Below are positions 57,803 through 64,000 of a stretch of DNA of 64,000 nt, piece after piece. Both the position numbers and the translations under genes were made by a program. Each line of letters begins with the position of its first letter. The first letter of the stretch is position 1. The notes below the pieces were generated by a model, which was given only the letters and a program-made list of their open reading frames with translations, did no database searches and was not told the origin of the DNA. Source of the stretch: CAZIZT01 sp964544085 (GTDB taxonomy: Bacteria > Campylobacterota_A > Desulfurellia > Desulfurellales > Hippeaceae); assembly GCA_964544085.1 (NCBI GenBank), contig CAZIZT010000038.1:1-64000 (forward strand). Direction: 5' to 3'.

Positions 57803-60055
57803 TTAAAAGAGAGCGCCCACCGAGAGCTGGAACACGGTGCTCTTTTCGTCATTTCTCGGGTTCAAGTTTTTGCCGACCTCTATCCTAACAGGACCAAGCG
57901 GCGAGAGCCATCTTATGCCGGCACCTGCATCATTCCTTAGATCGGAAAAGTCAAACCTGTTTAACCAGGCGTTACCGGTATCGTAAAACACAACCCCGTA
58001 CAGATTGAGTGCGCTTAATATCGGGAATATCACCTCAGCAGTGGCATAGAATTCCCTGTTACCACCGATGTAATTGCCCTGCTCATCCATAGGTGATACC
58101 TTCCCCGTCTCAAAGCCCCTAAGATCTTCTATGCCACCGAGAAAGAAACGTCTATTTATAGGTACATCTTTACCGCCCCACCCCCTTGCATAGCCAATCT
58201 GGGACTTAACATGGCCTATGAGGTGTAGCGGAAGCCTGTGGAAATACTCGCCAAATAGTATGTACTTAAAGTATCTCCTTGTGCCACCCAAACCGGCTAT
58301 CCTCAACGACGTATAGGCATTCACACCCCGTGTGGGGAAAATTGTACTATCGAGAGTATTGTACTTCACGAAGGGCTCAATGGCACTTTCAATATGTCTA
58401 CCCTCCTGCTGCTGAAGGTAGTATCCCGGGTTGTCCGTGTCCACTATCACCTTATCGAAGGTAAATGAGTATTTACTACCAACGGATAGATCATCATCCC
58501 AAAAACGTCTGGCTGCAGTCACAACAAAACCGGCTGTTTTCTCTGTAAAGTCACTCCTATCGTACTTCTCATGGAAAATGTTTATGCCAAGCGAAACAGG
58601 TCTATCGTTGACCCATGGATCCACAAGATCAAGATTGAACAACGTCTCCTTAGAGCTCAAGTTGGCGGAGAGTTTGCCGAAAATACCTGTTCCAAAAAGG
58701 TTAGTTTCAGAAACAGAGCCCATAACACTAAACCTTGTGTATGAACCATATCCAACGCCAAAGGTCAGCATGCCGGTAGGCTTTTCTTTAACCTTAACAA
58801 TAAGATTGACGCGATTTTTACCAACGCGCTTGGTCTGTATTTTCACACTTTTAAAGAAGTTGAGGTTCATAATCTTCTGTCTTGAGCGTCTAATCTTGCT
58901 GATTGAATACAGATCTCCCTCGTGTAGCCTAATCTCTCTCCTTATGACATTATCATGGGTTTTGGAGTTGCCCGTAATCACTATGCGGTTGATGTAAACC
59001 TTGGGTCCCCTGTTGATGATTAGTTTCAGATAAACATATTTGCCTTTCTTCTTTATCTCCGGATTAACATCTGCAAACGCATAACCCTTATCGGCAAACA
59101 TCTCGGTTATTTTCTGGATATCTTCTCTCAAGCGTACAACATTTATAGGTCTGTTGGGCTTGAGTTTCATCACTGCTTTCAGCTGTTTAGGGCTAAACGG
59201 TGCCGTATTCACCAGTTCAACAGACTTCAAGATATAACGCTTGCCCTCCTTTATTGAAAAATCAATGTGGGCCGCACCTGTATCGGGTTCAACGTTTACA
59301 AGTGGCCCTCTTACCACCACATCGAGATAGCCTCTGGAAAGGTATTTATCCCTGATTTTCTGCGTATCACTATCCAATTGATTGACCCTTAGTTTGCCGG
59401 TGTAGAACCAGGGCAGGAATGTAAGAATGTAGGGACCCTTCTTCCTGTGGTTGGCAAGGTCGTCTATCAACTCATCGGTAGGTATATGTTTGTTACCAAT
59501 AACATTGACATCCCTGATTACCACCTCTTTGCTTTCACGTATGTGAAAGACTATATCCACCCTGTTGTTTTTAACGGGTTTCAGTTTGTAGGTTATGCGT
59601 GTAAGGTACATACCCTTGGCGGCATATAGACCCATCATCGCACCTATGGACTGTTCTATAAGGCTCCTGTTTAAGATGTTGTATGGCTTTATCTTTAGCA
59701 CCTTCATCAGCTTTTTATCAGAAATCTCCTTGTTGCCCACAAATGTAATGAACCTCACGGATGGTTTTTCTTTTACTTTGAATATCAACCTGTATCCGCC
59801 CGATTCATCCTGAAGGATTGCACTTACTGTCCTGTAAAAACCAAGGTGATAGATGTTAAGAATATCCTTATCCACACGCTTTATGTTGAACTCCTCACCG
59901 ACGCGGGATTTAACCACATTCAAAACGGTTGCTTTATCGCTTCTTACGGTACCCTTAACGTCTATTGAAACAATGGGTTTTGCGAATGAGTCGATGGCAG
60001 AAAGGAAGATAAAAAAGGCGGCAATGAGTAGAATTTCAGGTGACACTCTCTTCAC
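57803..60055 (-). CDS. bamA: Outer membrane protein assembly factor BamA
   Basis: BamA inserts beta-barrel proteins in the outer membrane. The 750 residues start with a signal peptide (about 1-25), then five POTRA repeats (about 27-390; repeated NIYHLGFYRTV-type and GYAFADVNPEI-type segments) and a C-terminal 16-strand barrel. The conserved loop 6 motif reads DLRGFETGKVSP, and the protein ends in VFQLSVGALF with an aromatic last residue. The start is GTG after GGGGGAG and overlaps lolD by 20 bases. Confidence 0.96.
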   Translation of the reverse strand: MKRVSPEILLIAAFFIFLSAIDSFAKPIVSIDVKGTVRSDKATVLNVVKSRVGEEFNIKRVDKDILNIYHLGFYRTVSAILQDESGGYRLIFKVKEKPSVRFITFVGNKEISDKKLMKVLKIKPYNILNRSLIEQSIGAMMGLYAAKGMYLTRITYKLKPVKNNRVDIVFHIRESKEVVIRDVNVIGNKHIPTDELIDDLANHRKKGPYILTFLPWFYTGKLRVNQLDSDTQKIRDKYLSRGYLDVVVRGPLVNVEPDTGAAHIDFSIKEGKRYILKSVELVNTAPFSPKQLKAVMKLKPNRPINVVRLREDIQKITEMFADKGYAFADVNPEIKKKGKYVYLKLIINRGPKVYINRIVITGNSKTHDNVIRREIRLHEGDLYSISKIRRSRQKIMNLNFFKSVKIQTKRVGKNRVNLIVKVKEKPTGMLTFGVGYGSYTRFSVMGSVSETNLFGTGIFGKLSANLSSKETLFNLDLVDPWVNDRPVSLGINIFHEKYDRSDFTEKTAGFVVTAARRFWDDDLSVGSKYSFTFDKVIVDTDNPGYYLQQQEGRHIESAIEPFVKYNTLDSTIFPTRGVNAYTSLRIAGLGGTRRYFKYILFGEYFHRLPLHLIGHVKSQIGYARGWGGKDVPINRRFFLGGIEDLRGFETGKVSPMDEQGNYIGGNREFYATAEVIFPILSALNLYGVVFYDTGNAWLNRFDFSDLRNDAGAGIRWLSPLGPVRIEVGKNLNPRNDEKSTVFQLSVGALF

Positions 60056-60713
60056 TTATTACTCCCCCGCTTAACAAAAGAATACGGTCGCAACGGCGTG
60101 CAACTTCACCACTATGGGTGGCTATGATAAAGCTTTTTCCGCTGGACAGGTTTATGTTTCTCATCGTTGTAACTATATCTATTGAGCTTGCTTTGTCAAG
60201 ATTTGCGGTCGGCTCATCGGCTATCACAACGTCGGGATCGTTCATCAGCGCCCTGGCTATCGCAACGCGCTGCATCTGACCACCAGAAAGTTTATAAACC
60301 ATCCTGTTGGCCATGGAAGGATCGAAACCGACAAGCTCAAGTAGACGCAGGGCTTTGGCCCTATCCGGAGTCAAACCACCTATCATTGCAGGCAGCATCA
60401 CATTCTCTAATACATTGAGTTCGCTTATAAGCGAGTAGAACTGAAACACGAAACCTATTTGTTTATTTCGTCTCTTTGCGAGCATTGTTGTATCGCTGAA
60501 GTCCACCCTTTCAGAGTTGAAGTACAGCTCACCGCTATCGGGGGGACTTATCAATCCAAGTATATGTAAGAGAGTTGATTTACCGCTACCGGATACACCC
60601 ATAATAGCCAGCATCTCGCCACGTTTGAGCTCAAGATTGATGCCCTTCAATACCTCTATGGTGCCTCCGCCACTGGGAAAGGATTTGGTGATATTAACTG
60701 CCCTTATTATCAT
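60036..60713 (-). CDS. lolD: Lipoprotein-releasing ABC transporter ATPase LolD
   Basis: LolD energises lipoprotein release from the inner membrane. The 225 residues of the MacB/LolD family have Walker A GVSGSGKSTLLHILG (about 39-53), the LolD segment FQFYSLISELNVLENVMLPAMI, signature KLSGGQMQRVAIARAL and Walker B VVIADEPTANLD. It overlaps the single lolC/E gene by 4 bases. Confidence 0.95.
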   Translation of the reverse strand: MIIRAVNITKSFPSGGGTIEVLKGINLELKRGEMLAIMGVSGSGKSTLLHILGLISPPDSGELYFNSERVDFSDTTMLAKRRNKQIGFVFQFYSLISELNVLENVMLPAMIGGLTPDRAKALRLLELVGFDPSMANRMVYKLSGGQMQRVAIARALMNDPDVVIADEPTANLDKASSIDIVTTMRNINLSSGKSFIIATHSGEVARRCDRILLLSGGVISEESVT

Positions 60714-61891
60714 CCCCTTAGTACCTCGACGATGTTTAAACCTGCAGCTTTCTTTGCTGGATAGAGACTTGCAAGTATTACAAGCAAGAAACTAACAACA
60801 GAGATAAGCACAACGTAAACGGGACCAATCTGAACCGGTATGGTACTTATGTAGTAAACATCACTGGGGAGGCGTATGAAGTGGTATCGCTTAAGGAGAT
60901 AACTCAGAAGCAGGCCAAGTATATCACCCACAATAATGCCGGAAGCACCGATTATAGCCGCCTGGCGCAAAAATATACCCCTTATGGTTTTTCTTGTCGC
61001 GCCAAAAGCCATCAGAACAGCCATGTCCCTGACCTTTTCCATGGCAAGCATCATCAGGGAACTTGTAATATTGAAAGCTGCAACTATAACAACAAGTGTC
61101 AGTATTACAAACATGGCGAACTTTTCAAGCTTCAGGGCGCTAAAGAAATTGCTATTGAGCTCAATCCAGTTGCTTGTATAGAAACCGTAGGGAAGTATCT
61201 GCTGAAGCTTATAAGAGAACTCCTTTGCTCTGTAGGGATCCTTAAGGATAATAGCTATCGTGTTTATCTTGCCCTTCAGATCGGTTTTAGACCAGAGAAG
61301 CTTAAGCGGCACGTAAACGAAAGTGGTGTCATAATCGTACATGCCAGATCTGAATACACCTGTCACCCTCAGTTTGAATGATAATGGAGCAAATCCAAAC
61401 GGTGTGCTTCTACCAAAGGGTAGTATGACGCGCACGGTATCCCCAACCTTCAGCCCCAGTATCTTCAACAGTTCGCTGCCAATAACAGCCCCTTTGAGAC
61501 TACCCTTCATGAACCGTCTAAGATTACCAAGCCTTTCAACATCGACACCGTTGAGCACCGCGCCACTTGAAAATGTACCAGAGCTAACCATGCATTGGAC
61601 ACTCAATACAGGATAAACATCTTCCACACCGCTCTGCTTTTCTATCTTCTCTATCATCTTTGGGGAGTAGTCGAAGACCCCCGAGTAGCTCTTCACAAAC
61701 ACGTGGGGGTTTACACCGAGTATCTTCTGCTCCAGCTCTGTATCAAAACCATTCATAACACCCATTACGACAATTAGAGCAGAGACACCCAGAATTATGC
61801 CCAGGATGGACATAAAAGAAGAGAAGGAGATAAAGCGCTCCTGCCTTCTGGATTTGATATAACGTAAAGCCAAAAAGGACTCAAATCTCAC
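60710..61891 (-). CDS. Lipoprotein-releasing transporter membrane subunit (LolC/LolE/LolF-type)
   Basis: The 393-residue protein has one N-terminal membrane helix after FESFLALRYIKSRRQERFIS, a large periplasmic MacB-like domain (about 50-265) and three C-terminal helices in a FtsX-like arrangement ending in AKKAAGLNIVEVLRG. Only one such gene accompanies lolD, so it may act as a homodimer (LolF-like) unless a second subunit is elsewhere. The start is GTG, overlapping the lon stop (GTGA). Confidence 0.92.
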   Translation of the reverse strand: MRFESFLALRYIKSRRQERFISFSSFMSILGIILGVSALIVVMGVMNGFDTELEQKILGVNPHVFVKSYSGVFDYSPKMIEKIEKQSGVEDVYPVLSVQCMVSSGTFSSGAVLNGVDVERLGNLRRFMKGSLKGAVIGSELLKILGLKVGDTVRVILPFGRSTPFGFAPLSFKLRVTGVFRSGMYDYDTTFVYVPLKLLWSKTDLKGKINTIAIILKDPYRAKEFSYKLQQILPYGFYTSNWIELNSNFFSALKLEKFAMFVILTLVVIVAAFNITSSLMMLAMEKVRDMAVLMAFGATRKTIRGIFLRQAAIIGASGIIVGDILGLLLSYLLKRYHFIRLPSDVYYISTIPVQIGPVYVVLISVVSFLLVILASLYPAKKAAGLNIVEVLRG

Positions 61892-64000
61892 TTGTTTCCG
61901 ATGGGCTCCTGAAGGGCTATCTTCAACACCTCTTCCATATTCTTAACAAAATGGTACTTCAGTTTCTTGGATTTTATCTGACTCTCTATCTCAGCAGCAT
62001 CCTTTCTGTTACCGTGTGGCACGATTATATCATAAATCCCTGCTCTCAAGGCAGCAAGCGTCTTCTCCTTCAATCCTCCAATGGGCAACACTCTGCCTGT
62101 GAGGGTTATCTCTCCCGTCATTGCAACCGTATTCTTGACAGGAATATTGGTCAAACAAGAGATTATCGCTGTTGCCATTGTAATACCCGCACTGGGGCCA
62201 TCCTTGGGCGTTGCACCCTCAGGGACATGGATGTGAAGATCGTACTTCTGATAGAAGTCTTCCTCCAGATTAAGCATCTTATAGCGGCTTCTTGCAAACG
62301 TCACAGCAGCCTGGGCAGATTCCTTCATCACATCTCCCAGAGATCCGGTTAAGATTAACTTTCCGGACCCTTTCACCTTGGACACCTCTATAAACAGAAC
62401 AGCCCCACCTGTTGGTGTCCATGCAAGCCCGGTAGCAATACCCACATACGGTTTATCCAGCATCTCACTAACCGTAAAGGGCGGCACACCCAGATACTTC
62501 GGTAGAGCATTTGCAGTGATGGTAACGGACTCTATCTTCTTACCTTCGGCTATCTGCCTTGCGATTTTGCGCAACACCTTGGATATGGTCTTCTCCAGAT
62601 TCCTCACTCCAGCTTCACGTGTATAGTTCTCAATGATCTTTCTAATCGCGCCATCGGTCCACCTGATGTCGAACTTTTCAAGACCATGCTCCTTTATCTG
62701 GCGCGGTATTATGTACTTTTTGGCTATCTTTATCTTCTCATCCACCGTATAACCCGAAAGTCTAATCACCTCCATTCTGTCGAGCAACGGTGGCGGGATA
62801 GTTTCTGTGGTATTTGCGGTGGTTATGAAGAAAACCTCAGACAGATCAAAAGGTACGCCCAGATAATGATCCTCAAACTCGTTATTCTGTTCGGGATCCA
62901 GTACTTCCAGCAGAGCACTGGAAGGATCACCGCTAAAATCCCTGCCCAGCTTGTCTATCTCGTCCAATACAAATACAGGATTCTTTACACCTGCCTGTTT
63001 GAGACCCTGGATTATTCTACCGGGCAAAGCACCCACATAGGTTCTTCTGTGACCCCTGATTTCTGCCTCATCCCTCACACCACCAAGAGAAACCCTCACA
63101 AGCTTTCGATTAATGGCACGGGCTATCGACTTTGCCAGGGATGTTTTCCCTACACCCGGAGGACCCACAAAACACAAAACCGGTCCTTTCATATCTTTTT
63201 TTAGTTTCTTAACAGACAGATACTCAAGGATTCTTGTCTTCGCCTCTTTGATGTCGTAATGATCCTCATCCAGGATACGTGCAACCTCCTTGATGTCTAT
63301 CTTCTCTTTGGAGCGCTTATTCCAGGGCATTGAAATCATCCAGTCGAGATAGGTTCTGATTACATTGGCCTCCGCTGAATCGGGGTGCATCTTTGACAGC
63401 CTCGAGAGCTGTTTTTCTGCTTCCTTGAGGGCTTCAGGTGGCATCTTGGCTTTCTTTATCTTTTCTCTCAGCTCCTCTATCTCGTCCGATCCATCACCCT
63501 CTCCCAGTTCCTTCTTGATCGCCTTCATCTGCTCGCGCAGGAAGTACTCCTTCTGGGTTTTGGATATCTCTTCCCGTGCCTCATTCTGGATTTTTGTTTG
63601 CAGTGCAAGCAGCTGAAGCTCCTTATCGAGGATCTCGTTGAGCTTTCTAAGCTTATCCCTTACATCCTGTGTCTCCAAGAGCTTCTGCGCCACCTCTGTT
63701 TTAAGCTGGATATTGCTTGCTATTATATCCGCAAACTTGTCCGGCTCCTCTATATTGTTGGCAATCACGACAATGTCGTTAGGGATATTTTTATTGTATG
63801 CCACAAGCTGCTGGAGTTGCTCCTTAATGGAACGCATGAAGGCTTCGGTCTCCATGCTTTTTGCTTCTGTATCCGGCAGTATGTCCGGATACTCTTCTAC
63901 CTCAGCCTCTATATACGGTGCAAACTGTGTAAACTCCTTAACCCTGACCTTTTTCAACCCCTGCGTGAGCACCTTCACCCTGCCATCTGGCATCTTCAGC
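61888..64000 (-). CDS. lon: ATP-dependent protease Lon (5' end cut by window edge)
   Basis: Lon degrades misfolded and regulatory proteins. The visible 703 or so codons cover most of the protein: part of the N-terminal substrate domain, a coiled-coil linker, the AAA+ module with Walker A GPPGVGKTSLAKS and Walker B VFVLDEIDKLG, and the S16 protease domain with the catalytic Ser in PKDGPSAGITMA and Lys in GGLKEKTLAAL. The reading frame runs off the right edge; about 100 N-terminal residues should lie beyond it. The ATG at 63993 is internal. Co-transcription with lolCD is likely. Confidence 0.95.
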   Translation of the reverse strand, partial: LKMPDGRVKVLTQGLKKVRVKEFTQFAPYIEAEVEEYPDILPDTEAKSMETEAFMRSIKEQLQQLVAYNKNIPNDIVVIANNIEEPDKFADIIASNIQLKTEVAQKLLETQDVRDKLRKLNEILDKELQLLALQTKIQNEAREEISKTQKEYFLREQMKAIKKELGEGDGSDEIEELREKIKKAKMPPEALKEAEKQLSRLSKMHPDSAEANVIRTYLDWMISMPWNKRSKEKIDIKEVARILDEDHYDIKEAKTRILEYLSVKKLKKDMKGPVLCFVGPPGVGKTSLAKSIARAINRKLVRVSLGGVRDEAEIRGHRRTYVGALPGRIIQGLKQAGVKNPVFVLDEIDKLGRDFSGDPSSALLEVLDPEQNNEFEDHYLGVPFDLSEVFFITTANTTETIPPPLLDRMEVIRLSGYTVDEKIKIAKKYIIPRQIKEHGLEKFDIRWTDGAIRKIIENYTREAGVRNLEKTISKVLRKIARQIAEGKKIESVTITANALPKYLGVPPFTVSEMLDKPYVGIATGLAWTPTGGAVLFIEVSKVKGSGKLILTGSLGDVMKESAQAAVTFARSRYKMLNLEEDFYQKYDLHIHVPEGATPKDGPSAGITMATAIISCLTNIPVKNTVAMTGEITLTGRVLPIGGLKEKTLAALRAGIYDIIVPHGNRKDAAEIESQIKSKKLKYHFVKNMEEVLKIALQEPIGNK

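Noticed and set aside
1..64000. Search for CRISPR arrays, insertion sequences, integrases, toxin-antitoxin pairs, restriction or retron modules
   Set aside because: No regularly spaced repeats, terminal inverted repeats with transposase, integrase genes or defence-type gene pairs were seen; all segments are explained by backbone genes.

Overview
The window looks like chromosomal backbone from a Gram-negative, moderately AT-rich, probably thermophilic bacterium. It carries lipid A, LPS export and outer-membrane assembly genes, sigma-54, type IV pilus ATPases and a FabK-type fatty acid pathway. Arginine is mostly AGA/AGG and isoleucine is often ATA. Gene order (ispE-spoVG-tRNA-Gln-prs-rplY-pth, and hpf-ptsN-rapZ) and the mix of deltaproteobacterial-style operons with a RemA/DUF370 gene suggest a Desulfurella/Hippea-like lineage. 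That placement is an inference; no rRNA is present to confirm it. I see no insertion sequence, prophage, CRISPR array, integron or broken gene.

Layout. 1-1152: a leftward promoter leaving the window and a GT9 heptosyltransferase-like gene (-). 1228-6477 (+): tsaE, aroE and the type IV pilus genes pilB, pilT, pilC. 6470-19176 (-): a long run radA, lptB, rpoN, rnr, remA, gmk, rpoZ, spoT, mreB, mreC, mreD, mrdA, joining DNA repair, LPS export, sigma-54, RNA decay, (p)ppGpp and cell shape. 19275-23908 (+): M24 peptidase, J-domain protein, NifX-like protein, hpf, ptsN, rapZ, pyrB. 23905-31950 (-): DUF167, fmdB, ndk, rpmF, plsX, fabH, fabK, fabD, fabG, acpP, fabF, gph, a near-complete type II fatty acid operon. 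32147-35578 (+): an unrecognised exported protein, an unrecognised cytosolic protein and an atypical EF-G-like GTPase. 35642-43740 (-): purine nucleoside phosphorylase, mtaD-like deaminase, ispE, spoVG, tRNA-Gln, prs, rplY, pth, a catalytically altered Asd paralogue (usg-like), asd and uspA. 43879-45829 (+): YvlD-like membrane protein, NMO-family flavoprotein and a second Usp. 45891-49052 (-): a TAXI-type TRAP transporter. 49408-64000 (-): lon (cut by the window edge), lolC/E, lolD, bamA, skp, lpxD, fabZ, lpxA, lpxB, a DUF374 acyltransferase, lpxK, msbA, waaA, a single outer-membrane/lipid A block.

Most operons are tightly packed, with 4-base ATGA-type overlaps. Two convergent operon pairs overlap at their stop codons with no visible terminator.

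The most interesting non-coding signal is a recurring arrangement in which a good sigma-70-type promoter places its -10 box only 6-9 bases before a start codon that has no Shine-Dalgarno sequence (radA, lptB, the YvlD-like gene, the GT9 gene and possibly tsaE). The M24 peptidase gene has both such a start and a second, SD-led start. This predicts leaderless mRNAs. Other items are a tRNA-Gln promoter embedded in the spoVG terminator hairpin, an intrinsic terminator between the TRAP binding protein and its permease, an EF-G-like protein with a degenerate G4 motif next to an unknown gene, and an Asd paralogue lacking the catalytic cysteine. I did not find a clear new multi-gene defence or metabolic system; the uncharacterised 32.1-35.6 kb segment is the best candidate.
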